A DNA stretch of 35,517 bases from an uncultured Eubacteriales bacterium (GTDB lineage: Bacteria; Bacillota_A; Clostridia; Lachnospirales; Lachnospiraceae): contig ONVT01000106.1 of assembly GCA_900321365.1 (NCBI GenBank), positions 1 through 35,517 on the forward strand, given 5' to 3'. A program made the position numbers and the translations under genes. The notes under the pieces are model-generated. The model was not told the origin of the DNA, searched no databases, and saw nothing but the letters and a program-made list of their open reading frames with translations. Below are positions 25,802 through 35,506 of the stretch, in pieces (the stretch's first letter is position 1; each line of letters begins with the position of its first letter).

Positions 25802-27480
25802 ACTATACTATCCTCTCCGGGAACTTTCAGAACCGCTCCTTTGTTTCCGCTCGTCACAAGCGCGGCGTATCTGGCAAGGTACCCTTCCGTGATCTTCGGC
25901 TTCCTCGGTTTCCATGCCTTCCTTCTCTTGATGAGGTCCTCATCGGAGACCAGAAGCTCCAGACGGTGCTGCGGAATGTCGATCAGGATCATGTCGCCCT
26001 CCTCGACCAGGGCAATCGGTCCGCCCACAGCCGCCTCCGGGGAGACATGTCCGATGGAGGCGCCCCTCGAAGCGCCTGAGAACCGTCCGTCCGTGATCAG
26101 CGCGACACTGCTTCCGAGGCCCATGCCTGCGATGGCGCTGGTGGGGTTGAGCATCTCCCGCATCCCGGGACCGCCCTTGGGGCCTTCATAGCGGATCACG
26201 ACCACATCCCCTTCATGAATCTTACCGCCGAGGATCGCTTCGATGGCATCCTCCTCACAGTCAAATACCCTTGCCGGTCCCTCATGCACCATCATCTCCT
26301 CCACGACGGCGGAGCGCTTGACAATGCCGGAATCCGGCGCGAGGTTCCCCTTCAGGGCCGCCAGTCCGCCTGTCAGTGAGAACGGATTCTCGACGGGACG
26401 GATCACCTCCGGATTCCTGTTCACGGAACCTTCGATATTCTCGCCGACCGTCTTTCCGGTGCAGGTCAGGCAGCTAAGATGCAGCAGGTCCTTCTTTGTC
26501 AGTTCCTTCATGACGGCATAGACGCCGCCTGCCTCATTCAGATCCTCCATGTAGGTCGGCCCGGCGGGCGCCAGGTGGCACAGGTTCGGCGTGCGCTCCG
26601 AAACCTCATTCGCGATATCCACATCAATCTCAACGCCGGCCTCATGCGCGATGGCGGGCAGATGGAGCATGGAATTCGTGGAACATCCAAGAGCCATGTC
26701 CACGGTGAGGGCGTTCATGAACGCATCCTCCGTCATAATGTCACGCGGACGGATATTCTGCTCAAGGAGCTTCATGATCTGCATTCCCGCCTCCTTGGCA
26801 AGACGGATCCGGTCCGAATAGACCGCGGGGATCGTTCCGTTTCCCTGAAGGCCCATTCCCAGGGCCTCCGTCAGGCAGTTCATGCTGTTGGCCGTATACA
26901 TGCCGCTGCAGCTGCCGCAGGTCGGACAGACCTTGCGCTCATACTCTTCGAGCTGCTCCTGTGTGATCCGGTGAGCGGTAAATTCACCGACCGCCTCAAA
27001 CATCGAACTCAGGGAACGCTTCTGTCCGTAGACGTGTCCGGCAAGCATGGGGCCCCCGGAGACGAAGATCGTCGGGATGTTCAGCCTGGCCGCGGCCATC
27101 AGAAGACCGGGTACGTTCTTGTCGCAGTTCGGAACCATGACAAGAGCGTCAAACTGATGCGCTTTCGCCATACACTCGGTGGAATCCGCGATCAGATCGC
27201 GCGTGACCAGGGAATACTTCATTCCCTCATGTCCCATTGCGATTCCATCGCAGACAGCGATCGCCGGGAAAACCCTCGGAACGCCGCCGGCCATCGCGAC
27301 GCCCATCCGGACAGCGTCGACAATCTTGTCAAGGTTCATATGGCCGGGGACAATCTCATTGTAGGAGCTCACGATTCCGATCAGAGGCCTCTTCATCTCT
27401 TCCTTCGACAGCCCCAGGGCATTGAACAACGATCTGTGCGGGGCCTGCTGCAGGCCCTCCTTTACCTGGTCACTCTTCAT
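25798..27480 (-). CDS. ilvD: dihydroxyacid dehydratase
   Basis: Fe-S dehydratase that converts 2,3-dihydroxy-isovalerate and its homologue to the 2-oxo acids of valine and isoleucine synthesis. The product is 560 residues. Cluster-linked cysteines are visible in [30 protein letters not shown] and [13 protein letters not shown]. The GFSxGxxG-like region reads [19 protein letters not shown]. The ATG at 27,480 follows AGGAGG by about 10 bases; a longer frame to 27,534 lacks a ribosome binding site. It overlaps ilvB by 4 bases and follows leuB by 139 bases, with a hairpin in the gap. Confidence 0.96.
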   Translation of the reverse strand: MKSDQVKEGLQQAPHRSLFNALGLSKEEMKRPLIGIVSSYNEIVPGHMNLDKIVDAVRMGVAMAGGVPRVFPAIAVCDGIAMGHEGMKYSLVTRDLIADSTECMAKAHQFDALVMVPNCDKNVPGLLMAAARLNIPTIFVSGGPMLAGHVYGQKRSLSSMFEAVGEFTAHRITQEQLEEYERKVCPTCGSCSGMYTANSMNCLTEALGMGLQGNGTIPAVYSDRIRLAKEAGMQIMKLLEQNIRPRDIMTEDAFMNALTVDMALGCSTNSMLHLPAIAHEAGVEIDVDIANEVSERTPNLCHLAPAGPTYMEDLNEAGGVYAVMKELTKKDLLHLSCLTCTGKTVGENIEGSVNRNPEVIRPVENPFSLTGGLAALKGNLAPDSGIVKRSAVVEEMMVHEGPARVFDCEEDAIEAILGGKIHEGDVVVIRYEGPKGGPGMREMLNPTSAIAGMGLGSSVALITDGRFSGASRGASIGHVSPEAAVGGPIALVEEGDMILIDIPQHRLELLVSDEDLIKRRKAWKPRKPKITEGYLARYAALVTSGNKGAVLKVPGEDSIV

Positions 27481-27557
27481 TCTATTATTTCCTCCTGTAT
27501 TGTATATCGGTTTCTCATCACTACCGCATTTCATCCGGACAATGGCATCAGGACTCC

Positions 27558-27573
27558 GCCCGCTGTCGCGGGC
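27558..27573 (-). promoter_or_regulatory. intercistronic hairpin between leuB and ilvD
   Basis: GCCCGC-TGTC-GCGGGC is a perfect 6-bp stem. A further GGCAT/ATGCC pair flanks it, so a nested hairpin is possible. It lies about 45 bases after the leuB stop. There is no U-tract, which fits processing or partial attenuation rather than full termination. Confidence 0.35.
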
Positions 27574-27619
27574 ACCTCATGCCGAATCATGCCCCATTCA
27601 GGTTCATCTCACTGTAGAT

Positions 27620-28723
27620 TCATCCGATCCGGTCCGCAACACACTGTCCCATGCGCTCACATCCCACAAGTTCGGTTCCGTCTCCGTCCGTCTTAAGGTC
27701 GGCAGTGCGGAAGCTCTTCAGCGTCTCCATGACCGCTCTCTCAATGGCAGACGCTGCTTCCTCCTCACCGAGGGAATAGCGGAGCATGCACGCGCCGGAC
27801 AGAATCGTCGCCAGCGGGTTCGCCAGGTCCTTCCCGGCGATGTCGGGCGCGCTGCCGTGACTGGGCTCATAAAGCCCGAAGGTCCCTTCCGCAAGGGAAG
27901 CACTCGGCTGCATGCCGATGGATCCGACAACCATGGACGCCTCATCCGAAAGGATGTCGCCGAACATATTCTCGGTCAGGACGACGTCAAACTGGGACGG
28001 CCTGCGGACAAGCTGCATCGCGGCATTGTCGACATACATGAAATCAAGCTCCACCTCGGGATAGTCCTTCGCCATTTCACCGACGACCTTCCTCCACAGA
28101 CGGGAGCTCTCAAGGACATTGGCCTTGTCCACGAGCGTCAGCTTCTTCCTGCGGAGCATCGCGCTGTCAAACGCCTTCAGGGCAATTCTGCGGATCTCCG
28201 ACTCGGAATAGGAAAGAATATCTGTCGCAACCTCCTCGCCGTTTCTGATCTCCGTCTTCTTCTCACCGAAATAAAGTCCTCCGGTCAGCTCCCGGAGAAT
28301 CACAAAGTCAATACCCTCGGCGGCGATGTCCTCTCTCAGCGGGCAGGCATCCTTCAGGTCATCGTAGAGTGTGGAGAAGCGCAGATTCGCGAACAGACCC
28401 AGTGCCTTGCGGATACCGAGAAGTCCGGCCTCAGGCCTTTTGGACGGTTCCAGTCTGTACCAGGGGCTGGTCTTCGGATCCCCTCCGATGGAGCCCATCA
28501 GTACGGCATCGCACTTCTTTGCCAGGGCGACGGTCTCTTCCGTCAGCGGGATGCCGTGTTTCTCGATCGAACATCCGCCCAGATCCATCGGTACATACCC
28601 GAAAGCAAATCCATACTTCTCCCCTGCCCTGTCAAGGACCCGGACTGCCTGCCGGACAATCTCCGGTCCGATTCCGTCTCCCCCGATCACACCGATCCGG
28701 TAGTTTCTCTTTTCCTCACTCAT
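27620..28723 (-). CDS. leuB: 3-isopropylmalate dehydrogenase
   Basis: NAD-dependent enzyme of leucine synthesis that oxidatively decarboxylates 3-isopropylmalate. The 367-residue protein starts with [18 protein letters not shown]. It has the [14 protein letters not shown] block, the substrate-binding Lys/Tyr region and the C-terminal [20 protein letters not shown] metal/NAD signature. The ribosome binding site is weak (AAGG about 13 bases upstream of the ATG). It is first in the leuB-ilvD-ilvB-serA transcript; leuA and leuCD are not in the window. It is divergent from an Lrp/AsnC regulator, which may control it. Confidence 0.95.
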   Translation of the reverse strand: MSEEKRNYRIGVIGGDGIGPEIVRQAVRVLDRAGEKYGFAFGYVPMDLGGCSIEKHGIPLTEETVALAKKCDAVLMGSIGGDPKTSPWYRLEPSKRPEAGLLGIRKALGLFANLRFSTLYDDLKDACPLREDIAAEGIDFVILRELTGGLYFGEKKTEIRNGEEVATDILSYSESEIRRIALKAFDSAMLRRKKLTLVDKANVLESSRLWRKVVGEMAKDYPEVELDFMYVDNAAMQLVRRPSQFDVVLTENMFGDILSDEASMVVGSIGMQPSASLAEGTFGLYEPSHGSAPDIAGKDLANPLATILSGACMLRYSLGEEEAASAIERAVMETLKSFRTADLKTDGDGTELVGCERMGQCVADRIG

Positions 28724-28762
28724 ATTCTATTGATACCTTTCCTGATATTTCCGTGTCAAACC

Positions 28763-28791
28763 ATCTTAGGATATAATTTTCGTTTTTTCAA
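28763..28791 (-). promoter_or_regulatory. predicted promoter of the leuB-ilvD-ilvB-serA operon
   Basis: On the minus strand TTGAAA (28,786-28,791) and TAAGAT (28,763-28,768) are separated by exactly 17 bases. The leader to leuB is about 35-40 bases, too short for a T-box. It is back to back with the Lrp promoter, in an A/T-rich stretch suited to Lrp-type binding. Confidence 0.6.
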
Positions 28792-28809
28792 CCACAAACA
28801 AAAGAATCA

Positions 28810-28818
28810 TGCTATAAT
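28810..28818 (+). promoter_or_regulatory. extended -10 promoter element of the Lrp/AsnC gene
   Basis: TGCTATAAT is a perfect extended -10 about 45 bases upstream of the Lrp ATG. The -35 position (about 28,790) is poor, which is common with extended -10 promoters. It overlaps the leuB control region, allowing one bound regulator to affect both genes. Confidence 0.6.
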
Positions 28819-28863
28819 ACCACTGCTATTCCAAAAATCTTATGGAGCACGAGGTATTCTGAT

Positions 28864-29328
28864 ATGGATAATCTGGATTTTCAGATTCTCACCGAACTGA
28901 AGGCGAATGCCCGCCAGACCGCGTCTGAGATCAGCAAGACCATCCATCTGTCGGTATCAACCGTGATCGAGAGGATCAAGAAGATGGAAAAGTCCGGTCT
29001 GATCCGGTCCTACACCGTCATCTGTGACGACTCAAAGCTTGGAAACGACATCACTGTCCTGATGGAGATCGGCATGGAGCATCCCCGCTTCAACGATGAA
29101 TTTATCCGTCACATCGACGCTGACCCGAACATCATCGCCTGCTATTACCTGACCGGGGAATTCGATTTCATGCTGAAGATCTGCTGCCGTTCCAGCGATC
29201 ATCTTGAGCAGATCCATAACCGGATCAAGGATTATCCGGGGGTGCGTGTCACCCGCACACACTATGTGCTGAGGACCGTGAAGAATATCCATTCTTCCGG
29301 GTTCGAAGCCGAACCCTCAAAACACTGA
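28864..29328 (+). CDS. Lrp/AsnC family transcriptional regulator
   Basis: A 154-residue regulator with the AsnC-type helix-turn-helix in residues 1-55 (LDFQILTELKANARQTAS, then LSVSTVIERIKKMEKSGLI) and the RAM ligand domain after about residue 65 (VLMEIGMEHPRF, then CYYLTGEFDFMLKI). These proteins form octamers or dimers of dimers and often sense amino acids (family knowledge). It is divergent from leuB-ilvD-ilvB-serA, so control of branched-chain amino acid and serine synthesis is the natural inference. GAGG lies 9 bases before the ATG. Confidence 0.93.
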   Translation: MDNLDFQILTELKANARQTASEISKTIHLSVSTVIERIKKMEKSGLIRSYTVICDDSKLGNDITVLMEIGMEHPRFNDEFIRHIDADPNIIACYYLTGEFDFMLKICCRSSDHLEQIHNRIKDYPGVRVTRTHYVLRTVKNIHSSGFEAEPSKH

Positions 29329-29337
29329 CGCTTGCGA

Positions 29338-29372
29338 AAGGCTGCCGAAGATCCTTCGGCAGCCTTTTGTTT
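29338..29372. terminator. strong intrinsic terminator after the Lrp gene
   Basis: A 13-bp perfect stem (29,338-29,350 with 29,354-29,366) around a 3-base loop begins AAGGCTGCC and ends GGCAGCCTT, followed by TTGTTT. It is 9 bases after the Lrp stop. The stem also starts with A's, so it may serve the convergent yajC transcript as well. Confidence 0.88.
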
Positions 29373-29386
29373 AGTGTCACGGAGTG

Positions 29387-29737
29387 TTACTTTTTCTCCG
29401 GAACCGGAGTCGGCTCCGCGGTTCCGTCGGATGCCTTCTCAATCTCGGAGATGGCACTCTTTCTCATCGGGATGCGGCAGTTCCGGTTGTTGCCGAACTC
29501 AACGATGCAGTCTTCCTCGGAAACCTGGATTACGGTTCCGTAGAATCCGCTGTTCGTAACGACGGTATCTCCAACCTCCATCGAACTGAGAAGAGCGGCC
29601 ATTCTTTTCTGCTCCTTCTTCTGCGGACGGATCGCAAGGAAATACATCACGCCAAAAATAATCGCCATATAGACGACCATCATGATCATACCGGATCCTC
29701 CCAACGGAGAAGAAGCCTCTAACAGTACTGGATTCAT
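29387..29737 (-). CDS. yajC: preprotein translocase subunit YajC
   Basis: A small membrane protein (116 residues) that associates with SecDF in the Sec translocon. A single membrane segment spans about residues 16-36 (MIMMVVYMAIIFGVMYFLA), followed by the YajC signature IRPQKKEQKRM. The MEVGDTVVTNSGFYGTV cytoplasmic domain comes after it. The C-terminus is Pro/Glu/Lys-rich. The ATG at 29,737 has AGGAGG upstream. It is 91 bases after tgt, the usual partner gene. secD/secF are not present downstream. Confidence 0.95.
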   Translation of the reverse strand: MNPVLLEASSPLGGSGMIMMVVYMAIIFGVMYFLAIRPQKKEQKRMAALLSSMEVGDTVVTNSGFYGTVIQVSEEDCIVEFGNNRNCRIPMRKSAISEIEKASDGTAEPTPVPEKK

Positions 29738-29828
29738 CAATTATTTCCTCCTGGTAGTTTTATTCAGAATCAACGCTATGTGACATTCTACACAACTTTC
29801 CCTTTCTGTTCAAGTGAAAGATGAAGCC

Positions 29829-30971
29829 TCAGGCTTCGTTCGATTCATAGGCCCCAATCCAGTCAGCCCGGAATTTTTCATAACGCTGCTCCTGAATCGC
29901 GCTGCGGATCTCCTCCATCAGATGATTGTAAAAATACAGGTTGTGGAGGACGAGGAGCCGCATGCCCAGCATCTCCTTCGCCCGGAACAGGTGATGGATA
30001 TATGCCCTGGTGTAGCTTCGGCAGGCCGGACAGCCGCAACCCTCTTCCAGAGGTGTCTCATCGAACGCAAACCTGGCGTTGTTCAGGTTGATCTTTCCCC
30101 TGTGCGTGTAGGCATGTCCATGCCGGCCGTTGCGCGACGGATAGACGCAGTCAAAGAAATCCACGCCCCGGTACACGCCCTCCACGATATTGACAGGCGT
30201 TCCGACGCCCATCAGGTAGACCGGTTTGTCCTGCGGCAGATAAGGAACCGTGGAATCCAGGACACGGTACATCTCTTCGTGTGTCTCCCCGACGGCAAGC
30301 CCGCCGACCGCATAGCCATCCAGCTCCAGTTCTGTAATCCGCTTCGCGTGTTCGATCCGGATGTCATCGTATACGGCGCCCTGATTGATCCCGAACAGCA
30401 TCTGATGCGGATTGATCGTATCCGAAAGACTGTTCAGGCGGCTCATTTCCGCCCTGCATCTTACCAGCCAGCGGTAGGTTCTGTCCACGGAAGCCTGCAC
30501 ATAATCCCTGTCCGCGCGGGAGGAGGGGCACTCGTCGAAAGCCATGGCGATCGTCGAAGCCAGGTTCGACTGGATCCGCATGCTTTCCTCCGGCCCCATG
30601 AAAATCCTGTGCCCGTCGATATGGGACTGGAAAGAGACGCCTTCCTCCCTGATCTTCCGAAGAGAAGCAAGGGAAAAGACCTGGAACCCTCCCGAGTCTG
30701 TCAGGATGGGCCTGTCCCAGTTCATTAATCTGTGGAGGCCGCCCAGCTTCTTAATCGCCTCATCCCCGGTCCTCACATGCAGATGATACGTATTGCACAG
30801 CTCCACCTGCGTTCCGATCGCTCTGAGGTCATCTGTCGACACAGCGCCCTTGATCGCGGCCACCGTTCCCACATTCATAAAGACCGGTGTCTCGATCGTC
30901 CCGTGCACCGTCTGAAGCTGCCCCCGCTTCGCCCTTCCATCCAATGTGATCAGCTTGTATTTTCCACTCAC
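29829..30971 (-). CDS. tgt: tRNA-guanine transglycosylase
   Basis: Exchanges guanine-34 for the queuosine precursor in tRNAs with GUN anticodons. The 380-residue protein has the active-site Asp D92 (ILTDSGGFQVFSL), the nucleophile region FFDCVYPSRNGRHGHA and the zinc site CGCPACRSYTRAYIHH. The start is a GTG with AGGAGG 5 bases upstream. It forms a tgt-yajC unit, common in bacteria. The upstream gap is shared with the divergent giant activase gene. Confidence 0.96.
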   Translation of the reverse strand: MSGKYKLITLDGRAKRGQLQTVHGTIETPVFMNVGTVAAIKGAVSTDDLRAIGTQVELCNTYHLHVRTGDEAIKKLGGLHRLMNWDRPILTDSGGFQVFSLASLRKIREEGVSFQSHIDGHRIFMGPEESMRIQSNLASTIAMAFDECPSSRADRDYVQASVDRTYRWLVRCRAEMSRLNSLSDTINPHQMLFGINQGAVYDDIRIEHAKRITELELDGYAVGGLAVGETHEEMYRVLDSTVPYLPQDKPVYLMGVGTPVNIVEGVYRGVDFFDCVYPSRNGRHGHAYTHRGKINLNNARFAFDETPLEEGCGCPACRSYTRAYIHHLFRAKEMLGMRLLVLHNLYFYNHLMEEIRSAIQEQRYEKFRADWIGAYESNEA

Positions 30972-31032
30972 GGCTTCCTCCTGTCCGCCTCCTGTAATCC
31001 AACTGTCCTCAGTTTATCAGCAGGCTCCCTGT

Positions 31033-31061
31033 TCTGTAAAGGATAAACCATACAGTTGTAA
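31033..31061 (-). promoter_or_regulatory. possible tgt promoter
   Basis: On the minus strand TTACAA (31,056-31,061) and TACAGA (31,033-31,038) are 17 bases apart, about 60 bases before the tgt GTG. Both boxes are imperfect, so this is only a candidate. Confidence 0.35.
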
Positions 31062-31099
31062 GACACACCCGCGCCGTCCCCGCGGCACTTAAGTAGTGT

Positions 31100-31128
31100 T
31101 TGCTTTCACTGACCGGAAGGGGTATACT
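31100..31128 (+). promoter_or_regulatory. predicted promoter of the 2-hydroxyacyl-CoA dehydratase activase-like gene
   Basis: TTGCTT (31,100-31,105) and TATACT (31,123-31,128) are separated by 17 bases, about 50 bases upstream of the ATG at 31,180. A TGAGG ribosome binding site precedes that ATG. This promoter also shows that a longer frame opening at 31,096 is not the real start. Confidence 0.6.
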
Positions 31129-31179
31129 ATTTGCGCGAAAATCACCCGCGGCCCAGTCTGCGGTCTGAGGTATATCACC

Positions 31180-34100
31180 ATGAATGAAAAACCAGCCTTT
31201 TCTCTCGGCATTGATATCGGATCCACCACCGTGAAAGCGGCCGTTCTGGATGAAAACCAGAACCTTCTGTTTGCCCGGTACCGCCGGCATTTTGCCGACA
31301 TCCAGGGAACCCTTGCCGATCTGATTGAAGAAGCCATGAATACGCTTGGAGATCACGAGGTGTGCCCCGTGATCACCGGATCCGGCGGACTGACGCTCGC
31401 CGGCAACATGAACGTCCCCTTCCTCCAGGAAGTCGTGGCAGTCTCCAGCAGCCTGCAGAAGCATTTTCCGCAGACGGACGTCGCAATCGAACTCGGAGGC
31501 GAGGACGCGAAGATCATCTACTTTGATCCCTCGGGCATCGACCAGCGCATGAACGGAACGTGCGCGGGAGGGACCGGGTCATTTATCGACCAGATGGCTT
31601 CCCTGCTCCAGACGGATGTCTCCGGGCTGAACGAGTACGCGAAGAGCTACAAATCGCTCTACACCATCGCCGCAAGATGCGGCGTGTTCGCCAAGTCCGA
31701 CATCCAGCCTCTGATCAATGAAGGCGCGACCAAGGAAGATCTCGCCGCGTCCATCTTCCAGGCGGTGGTCAACCAGACCATCTCCGGGCTTGCCTGCGGA
31801 CGCCCGATCCGCGGCCATGTCGCTTTCCTGGGCGGCCCCCTGCACTTCCTCAGCGAGCTGAGGCAGGCGTTTATCCGTACCCTGAACCTGGACGATGAAC
31901 ACGCGATTATCCCTGAGAATTCCCATCTCTTCGCCGCGATCGGCTCCGCGATGAACGCGGACACTCTCAGGCACGAGAAGATGTCAGAGCTTGTCCACAC
32001 GCTTCGAAACGGCGTTCAGATCAGCTTCGAGGTTCCCCGGATGGATCCGCTCTTCTCCTCGATGGAGGACTACCAGTCCTTTACGGAGCGGCAGGAGCGA
32101 TATAATGTGAAGACGGCCGACCTGGAGACATATTCCGGCCCCTGCTTCCTGGGAATCGACGCCGGTTCCACGACGACGAAGGCCGCGCTTGTGTCCGAAG
32201 ACGGCGAGCTGCTCTATTCCTTCTATTCCAACAACAACGGAAGTCCCCTTAAGACCGCGATCTCCGCGGTAAAGGAGATTTATTCCCTTCTCCCTGATAA
32301 CGCTTACATCGCCTGGTCCTGCTCCACCGGCTACGGCGAGGCCCTCATCAAGTCCGCGCTCCTGCTGGACGAAGGTGAGGTGGAAACGATCGCGCATTAC
32401 TACGCGGCCTCCTTCTTTGACCCCGAGGTGGACTGTATCCTGGATATCGGCGGCCAGGACATGAAGTGCATCAAGATCCGCGACAATGCCGTGGATTCCG
32501 TCCTGCTCAATGAGGCCTGCTCCTCCGGGTGCGGCTCCTTCATCGAGACCTTCGCCAAATCACTGAACTATTCCATCACCGACTTCGCGAAGGCCGCGCT
32601 GTTCGCCGCCCATCCCTTCGACCTGGGAACCCGCTGCACGGTCTTCATGAATTCAAAGGTTAAACAGGCCCAGAAGGAGGGCGCCCTTGTGGAGGACATT
32701 TCCGCCGGCCTGTCCTATTCGGTCATCAAAAATGCTCTCTTCAAGGTCATCAAGGTTTCCGACGCGAAAGAGCTCGGAAAACACATCGTCGTGCAGGGCG
32801 GCACATTTTACAATGACGGCGTCCTGAGGGCTTTCGAGAAGATTGCGGGATGCGAAGCGATCCGCCCGGATATCGCGGGAATCATGGGTGCGTTCGGCGC
32901 CGGCCTCATCGCCCGCGAGCGTTTCCATGAAGGTGATGAGGAGAAGGTGACGACGATGCTCCCGATCGAGCAGATCGAGTCGCTCCGCTTTACCACGCAC
33001 AACGCCAAGTGCCAGGGCTGCACAAACCACTGCCGCCTGACAATCAACCGCTTCTCCGGCGGACGCCAGTTCATTTTCGGAAACCGCTGCGAACGCGGAA
33101 TCGGCCTCAAGAAAAACAAGGACAACCTCCCGAACCTCTTTGACTTCAAGGATAAGCTCCTGTTCCACAGGCCGTCCCTTGCGCAGGATGAGGCCGTGCG
33201 CGGTGAGATCGGTATTCCGCGTGTTCTGAATATGTACGAGCTCTACCCGTTCTGGCACACCTTCTTTACGAAGCTGGGCTACCGTGTGGTGCTCTCCCCG
33301 CCCGGATCCTACCGGATCTACGAGCTGGGGATCGAATCCATCCCGTCCGAGTCGGAATGCTATCCGGCCAAGATCGCCCACGGCCACATCGAATGGCTGA
33401 TCGCGCAGGGCCTGAAGAAGATCTTCTACCCCTGTGTGCCCTATGAGCGCAAAGAGTTCAAGGACGCGGGGAATCACTATGACTGCCCGATTGTCACGTC
33501 CTACCCGATGAACATCAAGAACAACGTTGAGAACCTTCAGGACAGGGGCGTTGAATTCCTGTGTCCGTTTGTCGCGTTTACAAACCGGGACACCGTCGAG
33601 CGCCAGCTTGTGGATCTGTTCCGGGATATCTCAGGCAACGAGATCCGCCAGGCGGTATCTGAAGGCTGGGCGGAGCTTGAGCGCTGCCGGAAGGCAGTCT
33701 GTGCGGAAGGCGAGCGGGTCCTTCGCTACCTGGAGGAGACCGGACGGCACGGCATCGTGCTGGCAGGACGTCCCTACCACATCGACCCGGAGATCAACCA
33801 CGGAATCCCGGAGCTGATCAATTCCTTCGGCATGGCGGTCCTGTCGGAGGACAGTGTCTCTCATCTGGGGCACATCGACCGCCCCCTTACCGTGCTGGAC
33901 CAGTGGATGTACCACACAAGGCTCTACGCCAGCGCCGAGTTTGTCAAGACAAGGGACGACCTGGACCTGATCCAGCTCAACTCTTTTGGCTGCGGCGTCG
34001 ACGCTGTTACGACAGACCAGGTGCAGGATATTCTTTCCTCCTCCGGCAAGATCTATACCTGCCTGAAGATTGATGAAGTCAACAACCTCGGAGCTGCCCG

Positions 34101-35418
34101 CATCCGTATACGCTCCCTCATCGCGGCCATCCGCATCAGGGCTTCGCATCCCCAGATGCGCGAGCTTCATTCCGCTGCGATCAGCCCTGTTGTCTTCACC
34201 AAAGAGATGCGCAAGACCTATACGATCCTGTGCCCGCAGATGAGCCCGATCCACTTCAACCTGATGGAAGCGGCGCTGCAGGCAAGCGGCTATCAGCTGG
34301 TCTGTGTGGATCCTCCTGAAAAATACGCGGTGGACATGGGGCTGAAATATGTCAACAACGACGCCTGCTACCCTTCCATCATCGTGGTGGGCCAGATGAT
34401 GGCGGAGCTGACCAGCGGAAAATACGACCTGAACCGCACTGCCATCATCATGTCGCAGACAGGCGGCGGCTGCCGCGCGTCCAATTACGTGGGGTTCTTC
34501 CGCCGTGCTCTCAGAAAGGCAGGCCTGGAGAACGTCCCTGTAATCTCGGCCTCCGTCCAGGGCCTCGAGTCCAACCCTGGCTTCCGCGTGAACCTGTCCA
34601 TCGCGAAGCGGCTGCTGTATTCCATTGAATTCGGCGACCTGTTCATGAAATGCGTCTACCGCGTCAGGCCCTATGAGCTGGAAGAAGGAAGCGCAAACCG
34701 TCTGCATGAAAAGCTGAACGAAGAATGTCGCTCCTTCCTTGTCTCCGGGGACACCTCCATGGGCCGTTTCCGGAAGCTGTGCAGAAAGATTGTTACCGAG
34801 TTTGACGTCCTGCCGATTCACGAAGACATGAAAAAGCCCCGCGTGGGGATCGTCGGCGAGATCCTTGTCAAATATCTCCCCGCCGCAAACAATCACCTGG
34901 TGGAGCTTCTGGAACAGGAAGGAGCGGAGGCCGTACAGCCGGAGATGATCGATTTCTTCCTGTACAGCTTCTATAACGTAAACTTCAAGGCGCAGAATCA
35001 CTACGCGTCCAAATGGACGGCGCGGATCTGCAACTGGATCATCGCGTACCTGGAGCATGTCAGGAAAGCCGGTAACGAAGCCCTTGCCGCCTCAAAGCGT
35101 TTCGAACCGCCCCGCAGGATACAGGATATCGGAAAACTGGCAGACGATATCGTCTCGCTCGGCAACCAGACCGGCGAAGGATGGTTCCTCACAGGTGAGA
35201 TGATGGAACTGATCGAAAGCGGGACGCCGAACATCGTCTGCATCCAGCCCTTCGGCTGCCTGCCGAACCACGTTGTCGGCAAAGGCGTGATCAAGGAAGT
35301 GCGCAGGCACCATCCAGAGGCTAATATCGCCGCGATCGACTTTGATCCCGGCGCGTCCGAGGTGAACCAGCTCAACCGCATCAAACTGATGCTGGCGACC
35401 GCGAACAAAAACCTGTGA
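31180..35418 (+). CDS. giant 2-hydroxyacyl-CoA dehydratase activase-like protein with tandem BadF/BadG domains and DUF2229
   Basis: A 1,412-residue soluble protein. Module 1 starts with GIDIGSTTVKAAVL (from residue 10) and has cysteines C128 (NGTCAGGTGSF) and C167 (AARCGVFAKSD). Module 2 starts with GIDAGSTTTKAALV (about 325) and has C447 (EACSSGCGSF) and C486 (GTRCTVFMNSK). Each pair sits where the HgdC-type activase holds its [4Fe-4S] cluster. A third cysteine set follows: C611, C614, C618 and C637. Residues from about 680 on are DUF2229/HgdB-like (SESECYPAKIAHGH, NNDACYPSIIVVGQ, GGGCRASNY, QPFGCLPNHVVGKG). The ATG at 31,180 has TGAGG upstream. Related large proteins are widespread in Firmicutes, but I know of no settled substrate. 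ATP-driven low-potential electron transfer is inferred. Confidence 0.9.
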   Translation: MNEKPAFSLGIDIGSTTVKAAVLDENQNLLFARYRRHFADIQGTLADLIEEAMNTLGDHEVCPVITGSGGLTLAGNMNVPFLQEVVAVSSSLQKHFPQTDVAIELGGEDAKIIYFDPSGIDQRMNGTCAGGTGSFIDQMASLLQTDVSGLNEYAKSYKSLYTIAARCGVFAKSDIQPLINEGATKEDLAASIFQAVVNQTISGLACGRPIRGHVAFLGGPLHFLSELRQAFIRTLNLDDEHAIIPENSHLFAAIGSAMNADTLRHEKMSELVHTLRNGVQISFEVPRMDPLFSSMEDYQSFTERQERYNVKTADLETYSGPCFLGIDAGSTTTKAALVSEDGELLYSFYSNNNGSPLKTAISAVKEIYSLLPDNAYIAWSCSTGYGEALIKSALLLDEGEVETIAHYYAASFFDPEVDCILDIGGQDMKCIKIRDNAVDSVLLNEACSSGCGSFIETFAKSLNYSITDFAKAALFAAHPFDLGTRCTVFMNSKVKQAQKEGALVEDISAGLSYSVIKNALFKVIKVSDAKELGKHIVVQGGTFYNDGVLRAFEKIAGCEAIRPDIAGIMGAFGAGLIARERFHEGDEEKVTTMLPIEQIESLRFTTHNAKCQGCTNHCRLTINRFSGGRQFIFGNRCERGIGLKKNKDNLPNLFDFKDKLLFHRPSLAQDEAVRGEIGIPRVLNMYELYPFWHTFFTKLGYRVVLSPPGSYRIYELGIESIPSESECYPAKIAHGHIEWLIAQGLKKIFYPCVPYERKEFKDAGNHYDCPIVTSYPMNIKNNVENLQDRGVEFLCPFVAFTNRDTVERQLVDLFRDISGNEIRQAVSEGWAELERCRKAVCAEGERVLRYLEETGRHGIVLAGRPYHIDPEINHGIPELINSFGMAVLSEDSVSHLGHIDRPLTVLDQWMYHTRLYASAEFVKTRDDLDLIQLNSFGCGVDAVTTDQVQDILSSSGKIYTCLKIDEVNNLGAARIRIRSLIAAIRIRASHPQMRELHSAAISPVVFTKEMRKTYTILCPQMSPIHFNLMEAALQASGYQLVCVDPPEKYAVDMGLKYVNNDACYPSIIVVGQMMAELTSGKYDLNRTAIIMSQTGGGCRASNYVGFFRRALRKAGLENVPVISASVQGLESNPGFRVNLSIAKRLLYSIEFGDLFMKCVYRVRPYELEEGSANRLHEKLNEECRSFLVSGDTSMGRFRKLCRKIVTEFDVLPIHEDMKKPRVGIVGEILVKYLPAANNHLVELLEQEGAEAVQPEMIDFFLYSFYNVNFKAQNHYASKWTARICNWIIAYLEHVRKAGNEALAASKRFEPPRRIQDIGKLADDIVSLGNQTGEGWFLTGEMMELIESGTPNIVCIQPFGCLPNHVVGKGVIKEVRRHHPEANIAAIDFDPGASEVNQLNRIKLMLATANKNL

Positions 35419-35439
35419 ATGGCCTGCCCGGTTATACTG

Positions 35440-35506
35440 GTTAACCTTAGCGATTTCCAAGCGTCAGCGCCGGAAAGCGCTTAGTTTAACCGCATATACC
35501 GCGGTT
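35440..35506 (+). terminator. inverted repeats downstream of the activase-like gene
   Basis: A 19-base imperfect inverted repeat (35,440-35,458 with 35,472-35,490; about 16 of 19 positions pair) is followed by AACCGC/GCGGTT (35,488-35,493 with 35,501-35,506) and only two further T's. Either may end transcription; the weak U-tract lowers confidence. The window stops 11 bases later. Confidence 0.4.

Noticed and set aside
28724..28763. T-box or leader-peptide attenuator before leuB
   Set aside because: The leader from the predicted promoter is only about 40 bases and has no codon run, specifier loop or terminator.
31096..31179. 28-residue upstream extension of the giant activase protein
   Set aside because: It overlaps the -35/-10 elements. 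The ATG at 31,180 has a ribosome binding site and starts directly before the GIDIGSTT motif.
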